Below the pieces are notes generated by a model that did no database searches, was not told the DNA's origin, and saw nothing but the letters and a program-made list of their open reading frames with translations. From Cyanidium caldarium (taxonomy: Eukaryota > Rhodophyta > Bangiophyceae > Cyanidiales > Cyanidiaceae), in NCBI GenBank assembly GCA_026184775.1, contig JANCYW010000020.1, forward strand, positions 163,330 to 227,329: 64,000 nt of DNA. The letters run 5' to 3'. Position numbers and translations under genes: made by a program. Shown in pieces: positions 38,933-49,500 of the stretch; position 1 is the stretch's first letter, and each line of letters starts with the position of its first letter.

Positions 38933-40252
38933 ATGCGATCGCGGAGGCCATTCTATGTGCTTTGCCGCTCCGGCTTGCTAGGGTTGGCGTCGCTGCTCTT
39001 GTGTGTTGCGTATTTTACGTACCGATCCGGACGGATGTGCAGGCTGTTGGGCGTGGACACTGCCGCGGACGCCGAGCACGGTGCGGTCGTCCGCGAGCCG
39101 GACAATGACCGCGCGGAGGTGCAGGCGTCGCTGGCGCGGCAGACGTTTCGGATGTGTGAGTTTTTTGTGCAGCACCGGCGCGAGTGCCGCAACGAATACC
39201 GCTGTTTGGTGGACCGACTGATGCAGCAGCCGCCCGGCTTTCTGCGGCAGTCGGCAACGCCTTGTTGGCGAGCGGTGGCGGCGGCATTGCGCGATCCGTG
39301 GTCACCACGACTGGTGCGCAGATGCTACTCGTCGAACAGCACTCGCCGGCTGGATGCCGACGCTGTCGTTCGGGTGCAGCAAGTGAACCAGTGTGCCGGC
39401 GACGGCAGACAAGTGTGGATGGTGCTGATGGTGCGCAACGAGGCGCGCCTGCTCATCGAAAACCTGCTGTATCATCTGTCGCTGGGCGTGGAACGCTTCC
39501 TGGTGTTTGATGACGGCTCCACCGATAATGTGCGCGCGGCGCTGCAGCCATTCATCGACGCCCGCGTCGTCCGCTACACCCGCTTGACCGGCCGCTATCG
39601 GCAGCTGGTGGTGTACGACGTGGCCACCGAGCTGTGTCGCCAGCACGGCGTGCGCTGGCTCGGCGTGGTCGACACCGACGAATTCTTTGTGTCCACGCGC
39701 GCCACCTGCATCCGCACCGTGCTGGACGAGGTGTACCGACGCAACGAGTCGCAGCTGGGGGCGGTAGCTCTGAACTGGCGCTTCGTCGGTGCCGATCCGC
39801 TGTTGGACGAGCGCGGCGCCTGGCAGTGGGAGCGTTCGCGCTTCTCGATCGGCGCGCCCGACAAGCACGTACGGGTGTTTGTGATGCCGGATCGGGTGGG
39901 TGCCTTTGCCGGCCCGCATCATACGCGCTCGCGGGGGCCCTGGCACGCCCTGAGCGTCGACGGGCGGGTGGTGGACGGGCCATTCCTGGAGCCGCCCGAG
40001 GCGAACCAGACGGTGCTGCTGCACGTTCAGGCCAAGACGCCGGCCGAGTGGGTGCGCAAGCGCATCCGCGGCAAGGCGGACTTTTACAACTCAGTGCTTC
40101 GCGGAGAGTCGAATCTGTTCTACAACGAGGACGCCATCGCGCTGCTGCACGAATGGCGGCAGACGCCACTGGCGGCGCCGCTACCGAATCATCCGCTCAC
40201 CGCGTCGCTGAAGAACAACGTGCAGCAGTTGCACAGGGCGTTGGATGGGTGA
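38933..40252 (+). CDS. GT92/DUF23-like type II membrane glycosyltransferase, array copy 3
   Basis: 439 residues from ATG 38933; ATGs at 38,752 and 38,849 are in frame but would put ~28-60 polar residues before the anchor. Signal anchor SGLLGLASLLLCVAYFTY (~13-30). It has the Cys-containing stem motif FRMCEFFVQHRRECRNEYRC shared with copy 2, then WMVLMVRNEARLLIENLLYH, FDDGSTDN, GVVDTDEFFVS (DxD-type metal/nucleotide-sugar site), LNWRFVGADPLL, and PPEANQTVLLHVQ. GT92 members transfer galactose or related sugars onto glycans; acceptor and donor here are unknown. It is the closest relative of copy 2. Confidence 0.85.
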   Translation: MRSRRPFYVLCRSGLLGLASLLLCVAYFTYRSGRMCRLLGVDTAADAEHGAVVREPDNDRAEVQASLARQTFRMCEFFVQHRRECRNEYRCLVDRLMQQPPGFLRQSATPCWRAVAAALRDPWSPRLVRRCYSSNSTRRLDADAVVRVQQVNQCAGDGRQVWMVLMVRNEARLLIENLLYHLSLGVERFLVFDDGSTDNVRAALQPFIDARVVRYTRLTGRYRQLVVYDVATELCRQHGVRWLGVVDTDEFFVSTRATCIRTVLDEVYRRNESQLGAVALNWRFVGADPLLDERGAWQWERSRFSIGAPDKHVRVFVMPDRVGAFAGPHHTRSRGPWHALSVDGRVVDGPFLEPPEANQTVLLHVQAKTPAEWVRKRIRGKADFYNSVLRGESNLFYNEDAIALLHEWRQTPLAAPLPNHPLTASLKNNVQQLHRALDG

Positions 40253-40554
40253 CGAATGGGAGGAGCCGCGACAGAGAGACGTGCCGGGCAGTCAACGTGG
40301 TACGGGTCAGGTGCGTGGAGGATAGGTCGGTATCGAGTCGATAACGCAGTGTACAACGCACAATGTGCCGATACAGTGCACCTGCACAGTCGGTATGGAA
40401 TTCCTTTGCGATCACAGCGAGCGCGTGAGCTGCACGTTACGTGTGTGTGTGTGTGTGAGAAAATCGATCACGCTGATGGCGCGAAATTCTCCGCGCGGGA
40501 ACCTCCGCTGGAGCGTTGGCGCTGTGGCTCCCCGCTCCTCCGTGTGCTTCAAAG
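40253..40554. other. 302-bp intergenic spacer between array copies 3 and 4
   Basis: Contains a (GT)8 dinucleotide run at 40,441-40,456, about 100 bp upstream of the copy 4 start. The upstream spacer of copy 1 likewise carries a CA run. No gene is seen. Confidence 0.5.
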
Positions 40555-41898
40555 ATGAAGCTCTCTTCTCCCGTGATCACGCCACTGCGACGTTTCTGCG
40601 GTATGCGACGGACGCAGTTCGCCATACTCGTGCTGGTCCTCCTGATCATACTGACTGTCGGGGCCACTCGGCAGTGCCCACTGCTCCCTGACCACCACCC
40701 TGGCAGCGCGCAGGCCGGCGAGGGATGGGTGGCGGCGCCCGACCAAGACGGCCGCGCGGCTGTGCGGGCGTCGCTTTCCCGCCAGGTGTCGCATATGTGT
40801 GAGTTTTTCGTGGAGAGGCAGCACGCCTGTCGGCGTGATTACAACTGTTTGTTGCGGTTGTTGGCGCGCCAGCCACCCGAGAGGCTGCTTCGGCCCGTGC
40901 GCCGCTGCTGGCGACTGTTGGGGGGGATGTGGAAGCGCACGTCCGTGCCTCTGGCAGTGCGACTGTGCACCTCTACCAACAGCTACCGGCGCGTCACTCC
41001 CGAGATACTGGAGCGGGTCATGTCGGTCAACGGGTGCCCGCGGCTCGGCAAGTACGTGTGGTTTCAGATTCTCATCCGCAACGAGGCGCGCCTGCTCACC
41101 GAGAATCTGCTGTATCATCTGTCGCTCGGTGTGGAGCACTTTATCATTCACGATCACGGCTCCAGCGATAATCTGCTAGAGGCGCTGCAACCGTTTATGG
41201 CCCGCGGCCTGGTAACGTACCGCACGCTGCCCGCTGGCAGAGTGCTGCCGTGGGTATACGACCAGGGCGTCGACATCGCCCGCCAACAGGGCGTGCGCTG
41301 GGTGTTCGCCATCGACACCGACGAGTTGGTCGTGTCCAACCGGAGCACCTGCCTGGCGCCCATCCTGCAGGGCGTCGAGCAGCAGCACGCTGACACCGTC
41401 GGCTCGTTCGCCATAAATTGGCGCATGGTCGGACGCGATCCGCTGCTGGACACGAGCGGCATGCTGCAGCCGGAGCGGTCGGCGCTTTCCATCGGAGAGG
41501 CCGACCAGCACATCAAGTCGTTTGTGCGCCCCGACCGGAGCTTGCACTATCTGGATCCGCATCACGTCAATCATCCGGCGCCGTATGTGTGCGTCAGCCC
41601 CAACGGCAACACGGTGCACGGACCGTTCCACATCCCGCCGGATGCCGAGGACACCGCGCTGCTGCACTTTTTCGGCAAGTCGCCGGCCGAGTGGGTGCGC
41701 AAACGGATGCGGGGCCGCGGCGATATGGATAATGACGCTTTGAAGCTCGAGCAGCATCATTTTTACAATGACAACGCGCTGAGCATACTGCAAGAGTGGT
41801 CGAGCATGAAGATCGCCTCACCACTACCGGATCATCCGCTCACCGCGTCGCTGACGAACAACGTGCAGCGTCTGCGCCAAGCGATAGAGGGTGCATGA
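40555..41898 (+). CDS. GT92/DUF23-like type II membrane glycosyltransferase, array copy 4
   Basis: 447 residues from ATG 40555; ATG 40603 just before the anchor (TQFAILVLVLLIILTVGAT) is also possible. Motifs: VSHMCEFFVERQHACRRDYN, WFQILIRNEARLLTENLLYH, HDHGSSDN, FAIDTDELVVS, INWRMVGRDPLL, PPDAEDTALLHFFGKSP. Its sequence HFIIHD, and the SALSIGEAD/HIKSF stretch, are shared specifically with copy 1, whereas copies 2 and 3 share HFLVYD/RFLVFD. This pairs 1 with 4 and 2 with 3, so the array probably grew by at least two duplication steps. Copy 4 keeps the DxD-type site that copy 1 lost. Confidence 0.85.
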   Translation: MKLSSPVITPLRRFCGMRRTQFAILVLVLLIILTVGATRQCPLLPDHHPGSAQAGEGWVAAPDQDGRAAVRASLSRQVSHMCEFFVERQHACRRDYNCLLRLLARQPPERLLRPVRRCWRLLGGMWKRTSVPLAVRLCTSTNSYRRVTPEILERVMSVNGCPRLGKYVWFQILIRNEARLLTENLLYHLSLGVEHFIIHDHGSSDNLLEALQPFMARGLVTYRTLPAGRVLPWVYDQGVDIARQQGVRWVFAIDTDELVVSNRSTCLAPILQGVEQQHADTVGSFAINWRMVGRDPLLDTSGMLQPERSALSIGEADQHIKSFVRPDRSLHYLDPHHVNHPAPYVCVSPNGNTVHGPFHIPPDAEDTALLHFFGKSPAEWVRKRMRGRGDMDNDALKLEQHHFYNDNALSILQEWSSMKIASPLPDHPLTASLTNNVQRLRQAIEGA

Positions 41899-42144
41899 GG
41901 AGGGTTGTCGAGCGGGGTAGCTGCGGATGAAGATGTCCGCGCCCGCTACCTGAATGGCCAAGGTCGTTTCGGGACGCGCGGCGCGTCCATATTACACCCT
42001 TTTCAGCGTCGACGATCTTCCCACGCATCGTATGTGCCGCCATCAGCGCGGAACACGCACGACCGTCTTGCTGTCCCGTCGACCGTTTCTTGTTGTCGAG
42101 CGCGACTCGATCTCGTGCTTTTCCCTCCCTGACGACGTCACTCC

Positions 42145-43773
42145 ATGGCTCATCTTCGCCTCCCGATGCGACTCGCTACCATCTTTCGCCGACCACTCCT
42201 CCTCATCCTCCTCTTACTGGGGGTGCTGCGAGTCGGCGCGGCGGCGACGTCATCAGGCACCTCGGTCGCCCTGACGGACGAGACGTTCGACGCACACGTC
42301 TGCTCGCAGCCGCTGGCACTGATCAAGTTCATCGCTCCGTGGTGCGGCCACTGCAAGCGCATGAAAGCCGACTGGGACGCGGCCGCCAAAGCTTTGGCAG
42401 GCCGCGACGGCGTGCTGCTGGCGGAGGTGGACGCCACCACCGAGACCAAACTGCGCGATCGGTACGGTGTGCGCGGTTTCCCGACCATAAAACTGTTTGT
42501 GAGTGGCGAGCCGGTGGCCGACTACAACGGCGACCGCTCCACGGCGTCGTTGGTGTCGTTTGTGGAGCGCCAGCTGTCGCCGCCGGTGCACGAGGTGCGC
42601 ACCGCCGCGGCCGCGGAGCGGTGGACGCAGGCGGAGGCGGCCTCGGCGCCGCGGGTGGTGCTGGCGCTGACTGACTCGAAACTGGATGCGGCGAAGCGGT
42701 CGGCGCTGCGGACGACGTTGGAAGGTGTGGCACGTCAGTTGCGCGAGACGCTGACCAATGTGACCTTTCTGGTGGCGGAACAGGCGGAGGTGTTGAAAGC
42801 GCTGGGCGCGGATGCATCCGCGGATGGCACCGCAGTGCTGGTGTTGCGCGCCGCCGACGATGTGGCGGCCGGTCGAGAGCGCATCGCGCGCTTGCCGCTG
42901 GATACCGTCGCGCTGGGTAAGGCCGGCAAAAAGGCGGCGGCGATGAAGCCGGAGCTGGAACGGCTGGCGGATCAAGTCACCCAGTTCGTGCGGCGGCAGG
43001 CGGCGCCGCTGGTGGGTGAGATATCGCAAGCGACGGCGTCGCTGTACGAGGAGCTGGGCAAGCCGCTGTTTATTCTGTTCGATCCGTCGCCGGCAGCGCC
43101 CGAGCCACGCGGCCGGCAGTTGATGCGCCAGCTGGCCGCAAAGTATCACGAGCGCCTCAGCTTTGTGATGGCCGACGACGCCGCGCTGGGGCAGTTTCGC
43201 AAGTACGTCGGCTGCAGCGGCAGCAAGCGCTTTGCCCTTCACGTGCTCGGACAGGACGTCAACTTCGCGTACGACGGCGAGGAGGACGAGCCCGCCATGG
43301 CGGCGTTTCTGGAGCAGTACCTGTCGGGCGAGCTGAAGCCGACGCTGCGCTCCGAGGAGCCGCCCGCCGACAACACCGGTGCGGTCCGCGTGGTGGTCGG
43401 CAAGACGTGGGAGTCGATCGTGATGGATCCGGGCAAGGATGTACTCGTGGAACAGTACGCGCCGTGGTGCGGCCATTGTCGCAAACTGGAGCCGGCGTAC
43501 GAGGAGCTGGCGCGCCAGCTGGCGCACGTGCCCACGCTGGTCATCGCCAAGATGGACGCGACGGTGAACGATGCGCCCGGCGAGCACAAAGCGCGCGGCT
43601 TTCCCACCATCCTCTTCTTCCCGGCCGGCGCCGACAAGAAAGCGGTGCGGTACGAGGGCGACCGCAGCGTGGCCGATATGGCCGCCTTTTTGCGCAAGCA
43701 CGCCACCCACAAGTTTACCATCGGCGGCGGCGGCGATGGGGCGTCCGCCGCCGGCGCCAAAGATGAACTCTAG
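42145..43773 (+). CDS. PDI: protein disulfide isomerase with KDEL retention signal
   Basis: 542 residues. Oxidises and rearranges disulfides in the ER. Signal peptide LLLILLLLGVLRVGAAA (~18-34). Two thioredoxin domains with CGHC active sites: APWCGHCKRMKADW (~63-76) and APWCGHCRKLEPAY (~437-450), each followed by the buried GFPTI proline loop. Two redox-inactive thioredoxin-like domains (b, b') lie between, the second with PLFILFDPSP and YDGEEDEPAM. The protein ends in Gly/Ala plus KDEL. The a-b-b'-a' layout and length match classical PDI. It is convergent with the TPR-Tic22 gene, 75 bp apart. Confidence 0.95.
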   Translation: MAHLRLPMRLATIFRRPLLLILLLLGVLRVGAAATSSGTSVALTDETFDAHVCSQPLALIKFIAPWCGHCKRMKADWDAAAKALAGRDGVLLAEVDATTETKLRDRYGVRGFPTIKLFVSGEPVADYNGDRSTASLVSFVERQLSPPVHEVRTAAAAERWTQAEAASAPRVVLALTDSKLDAAKRSALRTTLEGVARQLRETLTNVTFLVAEQAEVLKALGADASADGTAVLVLRAADDVAAGRERIARLPLDTVALGKAGKKAAAMKPELERLADQVTQFVRRQAAPLVGEISQATASLYEELGKPLFILFDPSPAAPEPRGRQLMRQLAAKYHERLSFVMADDAALGQFRKYVGCSGSKRFALHVLGQDVNFAYDGEEDEPAMAAFLEQYLSGELKPTLRSEEPPADNTGAVRVVVGKTWESIVMDPGKDVLVEQYAPWCGHCRKLEPAYEELARQLAHVPTLVIAKMDATVNDAPGEHKARGFPTILFFPAGADKKAVRYEGDRSVADMAAFLRKHATHKFTIGGGGDGASAAGAKDEL

Positions 43774-43848
43774 GCGCACCGACGGGCGCGAGCGAGTCCA
43801 GCACCTGCACCCCCTTATCGAGTCGTCGTCCGCACCCGGTAAAACGCC

Positions 43849-44852
43849 CTAGGCCGGTGTGTCGTGTTGATCGCGGCGGTCCGCCTCGGCCGTCTGGGGC
43901 GGCTCCCGCTCGGCGCGCCGTTTGGCCAGTTCCGCCTCCAGAAACTCGCGGATGGTCTCGCGGTCACCGCCGCGGCGGGCCAGCTCACGCGCCGTCAACG
44001 GCCGGGAGGTCGGTGCGGGCGTGCTGGCATTCGCCGCGCGCCCCGTGTTGTGACCGCCGCCACGCCGCGTCGCTGCCGCGGTTTTCTCCAGCATCCGGCG
44101 CACAGTGAGCTGGTGGAGCAGCGTGCGCAACTGCTCGGCGGTGAGCGCCTGGGTGGCCGGCGCCGCTCCTTTCCTCTGTTCCTTCTTCTCCGGCGGCACC
44201 TCCTCTTCGCTCTTGTTCAGGTCGTCCAGCGGGAACGGCAGGCCCAGGAAATCCATCGAGCGACGCGGCGGCACGAAGAGGATGGAGGAGAATTCGTCCG
44301 AGTTCTCGTCGGCGGCCTCGGCCATGCGCCGCAGCACATCGTCCAGCGTGCCGACGTCGATGTCGCACGTCTCCGGCACCTGCTCGAGCGGCAGCGGCTC
44401 GCCGACGTTGTGCTCGGTGACCGGCATCTCCACCGGCTTGCCGGAGGCGATCGCCGCCTCGGCCGCCTTGCGCAGCTCGGTCCAGGCGAAATCCAGATCG
44501 TCCTTGTCGAAGAAGAGCGGCATGTACTGGCGCTTGTCGCGCAACAGCGTCAGGCCCTTGGCCTGGAAAACGGGGATGCCGTTAAAGTTGTCCGGAGTCA
44601 GTTCTTCGTACTCGCCAGGCGGTGCCTCGTCGTTATGCGCCACTGCGGGTGCATCGACTGCAGTGACCGGTGGTGGCATCTCGGTGGTCGTGTCGGCGGT
44701 TGGCGCTTTCGCATCGCAGAGGGCTACTTCGGCACCCATCGCAGCAGGCGGTGCTGATTTCTCACCGGTGGCCACTTTGTGGGCGACCTCTGTAGATGGC
44801 GCTTTCACATCGCTGGACGCTGCTTCGGCATCCGCCTCCGCCTCCGCCGCCA

Positions 44853-44886
<34 letters not shown>

Positions 44887-45748
44887 ATCGTAGCTCTTCA
44901 TGATCTCAATGGCCGTCTGCACCGACACCAGTGATGGTCGCAGCTGGTTCAGGGTGCGCGGTTGCGAGTACGCCTCCAGGCCGGCCTCGGGACCCTCCTC
45001 CAGGCCGCGCCGCACCACCTCCGCCAGCAGCGCTGCCTGCTCGTTGCGAACGATCTTGAGCACTTGCGGCACGTCCAGGGACACGATGCGGGCGCGCTCG
45101 TTGGCGGTCTCCTCGTTGTCGCGCACCCACTGCAGCATCTCCTGCGCATCCCGCACATCCAGATACAGCGGATACATGCCGTTGCCGCCATCGTACGCAA
45201 TGTAGAAGGGCGCGCCGTTGGCGCCCACCACCGTAAACGCCGGCACGCCCTTCAGCATGTTAAGCATCGGCTCTGGCGGCAGCACGTACATCATGGCCTC
45301 CAGCTCGAAGCAGGCGTGCGCAAAGTCGGCCAGGGTGGTGAGCTTGGCGAAATGCGGCGGCAGCGGCGGCATAGCCGGCAGCGCCGCGTTCGGCTGGAAT
45401 GCGTCCAGCTCGCCCTTCTCCTCGGCCTCCGCCCGCCGCTGCTGCTCCGCCAGCATCTCCTCTATCGGGTGTCCCTCGCGGACCATGTCCTCCTTCCACA
45501 CGCGCTCGGCGTGCACGAGCGCCTGCTCTAGCGCCTCCGCCGCCTCCTCGAAGCGGCGCAGGTGCAGCAGCACCTGTCCACGTCGCTGGTGCGCCTTGAA
45601 CCAGTTGCCGCGCAGGGCAACACAGGCGTCAGCGTCCTCCAGCGCCTTGGCGTGCTTTTGAAGGTTGTAGTACGCCGCCGAGCGATTGGAACGCAACGTC
45701 GCCTCCAGCTCGCCCAGCACCGACGCCTCAGCGTCCGCGCTCCGGTTG

Positions 45749-45787
<39 letters not shown>

Positions 45788-45987
45788 AGCACATTCAGCG
45801 CCTGCGTATAGCAGCGCACCGCCTTGCCGTACGCTCGCTTCCTCAGGTACTCGTTCCCCGTCGCGCTCATGCGTTGCACCATGCTCACCACCCCGGCGGC
45901 GGCAGCGGAGGACGTCGGCGAGTGGGCGGTGGCGTTGGCAGGTTGCGATACCGTATGAGTCGCTTCCGCCACTTTCGTTTGTTCCAT
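43849..45987 (-). CDS. TIC22: TPR-Tic22 fusion protein
   Basis: 712 residues from ATG 45987. Residues ~35-175 form a TPR domain (GNEYLRKRAYGKAVRCYTQA, NRSAAYYNLQKHAKALEDAD, AHQRRGQVLLHLRRFEEAAE) interrupted by a polyQ run. A Tic22 domain follows in two halves: LKGVPAFTVVGANGAPFYIA (~243) and, after a polyQ/acidic linker, FNGIPVFQAKGLTLLRDKRQ with YMPLFFDKDDLDFAWTELRK (~465-510), ending in the SSILFVPP strand (~565). Tic22 is an intermembrane-space component of the plastid protein import route, normally ~250 residues. A TPR front is not part of known Tic22, and no transit peptide is evident. The C-terminal ~130 residues are basic/charged. The Tic22 call rests on motif similarity. Confidence 0.7.
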
Positions 45988-46557
45988 GTTGAGAGAGAAT
46001 GGGGCGCGCCGCTACCCAATTGCGTGCAGAGACGAGAGAATACGCGGCGCTCGCACCACCCGGCTCCCGACAGGCAGAGCGCCGCCCGGCCCGTGAATGG
46101 CCGCAGCGCCCGACGGCAGCGCGCGGCCGTGAGAAACGCGCGATTCGGCGTCGGTCACGCGGCGTTGCGGGCATTTTGTCACAGAGGGAAGAGGAGGCAC
46201 CGCCGCGGTCGACACGGTCCGCTGCGAGACGGAACCCGATACCCGCCCGTGGTCAGCATCAGGCCTGAAGCACGTCCTCATACAGACTACCGATGTCGCC
46301 AGCACGGCTCCACGTGGCATATCTCCCCTCGGCACCTATGCTCCGGCCCGTATCAGTCTCCCTGTGGCAACTCCGCCTCGCCTGCTCGCTCTCGTCTCCC
46401 TACCTCCGTGTCTCCGCGTCTCTGTATGCTGCCTCTCCGCATGCCCTAGGCACCTCTTCCGTGCCGCTCCTCCGTCATTCCGGCCATCGCATCTCGGCAC
46501 CGTTCGGTGGCCGCTGCCTGCGCGTTGGCCGCATGCGGTGACTCGCCCTCCCATCGA
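45988..46557. promoter_or_regulatory. 570-bp divergent intergenic region between TPR-Tic22 and VPS13
   Basis: Should carry both promoters. Short open frames (80-107 residues) cross it on both strands, but they are Arg/Ser-rich, overlap each other and lack motifs. I see no RNA gene or repeat. Confidence 0.5.
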
Positions 46558-49500
46558 ATGTTGGAGGAGCACTTGGCGCGCTACATAAGCAACCGACTGT
46601 CCAAGTATGTGCGCGGCGGCCTCGATGAGGATCGGTTGCGGGTGGCGTTGGGGCGATCGGGCCGCGTGGAGTTCACCGAGGTGGAGCTGGAGACCGCCGC
46701 AGCCGAGCGGTTTGTGGCCGACGCCCTCGGCCTCCGCGGCTGGCGACTGCGAGAGGCGCGCGTCGGGCAGCTACTGGTGGATGTGCAGTGGAGCGGCTGG
46801 ATCACCGTGCAGCTGAACGCCGTGAGTGTGTGCGTGGGCACGGAGGACGCCGACGACCGTGCGCCCGATGCCGGGTTCGCGGTGTGGAAGCGGTCGGTGT
46901 TGGCGGCCGATGAGCGGCGGCGACAGCTGTCGCGTGCACTGTTGGTGGCGTTGTGGGAGCGCCAGCGCGCGGGCACGTCGGCGCCCGAGGCAACTCCTGG
47001 ACGTACCTCATCCGGCTGGTGGTCGGTGTTGACCGACCGCGCTGCCGCTTATGTATTGCGGCGGCTGCGAGTGCGGGTGGAGCGGGTGCATATTCGTGTA
47101 CAGGACGATGCGCCGTCGTCGGTCGCCAGACGTGACCGAGAACGCCGCGTGGGATACGGTGCCTGCTGGGGGCTGGTGCTGCGCAAGTTGGCGTTGGACG
47201 ATGTCGCGCCGACGGCCGCAGCGTCCGAGGCAAACGACGATGACCCTGCCGCCGCCGGCAACGATGCTGCGGTGCTGGATCGTTGCCTGAGCGTTTGGGA
47301 TATGGGCTTGTATTTTGACGAGAGCGGCACCACTGCCAGCGCTGCCGGCGATGGCCTCCTCGGCTTGGACGGGTGGCTGGCGCACATCGCACCGCATTTT
47401 GTCCTGACGCCGGCGTCGGGGCACGTGCGGCTGCGCATTGGGCACTTGTACTCGTCGTCGTCGTCGTCGTCGGCGACGCATACGGTGACGGCTGCGGCGC
47501 GGGTGGACGACGCCTCGTTGCGGCTGCGGCGCGGGCAGTATCGCGGCGTGGTGGTGGGCATCGAGCGGCTGTCGTCATCGACGCTGATGAGTGCGGCGGC
47601 CGCAGCGGCGTACGCCACGGAGCAGCGCTTTCGACAGGCGGCTGCATGCCACCAAGTGCTGCTACAAGAGCCGCCGACGGGCACGCCTGTGGCGCGGCGG
47701 CGTTGGCGATTCGCGTTGGCATGTGCGCGCACGTTGGCGCAAAAGCACTCGTGGCGGCGCTCGCCGGCGCAATGGCGGCAACGCCAACAACAGCGCCTCC
47801 GATATCGAGAGCTGTACGTGGCGGCGCACGGCCGTGCCGACGCGGCCGCACGGGAGGCGCTGTTGGCGTTGGAGGCGCAGCTGGACCTGGAGGACGTGCT
47901 GTGGTTTCGCACCCTGGCCGAATCGCGCGTGCGCGCCGCGCTGCAAGCGCCCTACGCCGACTCACCACCGCCAGCAACAACAGTGACGAATTCTCGTACG
48001 GAGCGTCGCCAAACCTGGTCCCAATGGGCGGCATCGTGGTGGTGGCAGAGCAGCGACACCGCCGCCGACGCGGAAGACGCATCGCCGGCCGACCCGTTGG
48101 AGCAGGAGGTCACTGCGGAGTTGCAACAGCGGTTTCGGGAGTGGGTGGACGAGGGCCGCTCGGCCGACGACGACGACGACGCCATCGACGACGACGTGCA
48201 GCAGGTGTCCGCGTCGCTGGAGGCGATGGCCGCCGCAGAGGAGCAGCCGGCACTGCACTTGTCCTTTGCCGTCGCCCACGCCAGCGTGCAACTGGATTGG
48301 GATGACCATCTTCCTTTTGTGGCGATGCGTCTGCAGGACATGACGGCCGCCTTGTGGCGTTCGCACAGCGCCACGCGCGTCCGTCTGGAGGCCCGCGATC
48401 TGGAGGTGCACGCCGACGAGGACGGTGCAGGGGAATTGCCGCAGCGGGTGGTGTTTGTGCGTCGCGCCCGCGACGAGCGGCTGCTGCGACTGCAATTCGA
48501 CAGCCCGCACCCGGAGCGCGCCCCGGAGTTCCGCTCGCGGCTGTCGCTGCGGGGCATGCCGCTGTCGGTGGTGCTGGCGCCGCACTACTTGCAAAGGCTG
48601 TCGACGTTTGTGTCGGTGCAGGATGCGCAGTTGCAGGCGCTGAGAGCGGCGGCCGGCGAGGCGCTGACCTCGGCGGTGCAGCAGTTGGGCCGTCTGGCGT
48701 CCGACAGCCTGGCCAACTGGAGCGGCCTCGGCACCGAGCTGGACATTCACGTCGCTGCGCCGCGGGTGTATGTGCTGAGTCGGTTGCGTGCGGCCGGGCA
48801 GTTTTCCGCCCTGAACGGTGTGGAGGGTGCTCCTCCATCGTCGTCGTCGTCGTCGTCGTCGTCCCGGCAGACCTCCGTGTTCCAGCGGGTGCGTCGGGCG
48901 TGCAGTGTGGACGGGGCGATGGTGGTGTTGGCGTTTGGCGAGTTCTCGTTGCAGAGTTGCGGGGGTGCTCAGACGCCTCTGCAACGACGGCTGGCGGAGA
49001 TGGACGCGCTGGAGCGACAGACCGAGCTGTCGTCGTGGAGCGGGGATGCGCTGCGCCCGACGCAGTACGGCGAGCGCAACAGCGACACCCGATGGGAGCT
49101 GGCGTGCGAGTTGGTGGCGCGCGACTTGCACTGTCATCTGGAGTATTCGACGGATGCGGCCGCGCTGCGTGGTGCAGAATCGTGTCCGATTCTGTCGCCG
49201 AGCATGGCGCGGGTGTTTGTGGGCGTGGCGCGGACGACGCCGGCGGCAGCGGCAGCAGCCAGCACGTCGGAAGGGGTGATGCGGGCGAATCGACGGGCGG
49301 TGCTGATATCGGCCGAGTTGGCGTCCGTCGCTGCCACGCTTTCCACCGAGGTGAGTGTGCGGGTGCGTCGGCTGTTGCGGCACTTGTCGCGGGCGATGCG
49401 CGACGGGAGCGCCGTGTCGCCTTCGGTGCCGGAGGCTTCCCGTGGCCGTGCGGAATGGGAGGCGCCGGAGCCGTTCCGCCTAGAGACGGGAGAGACGACC

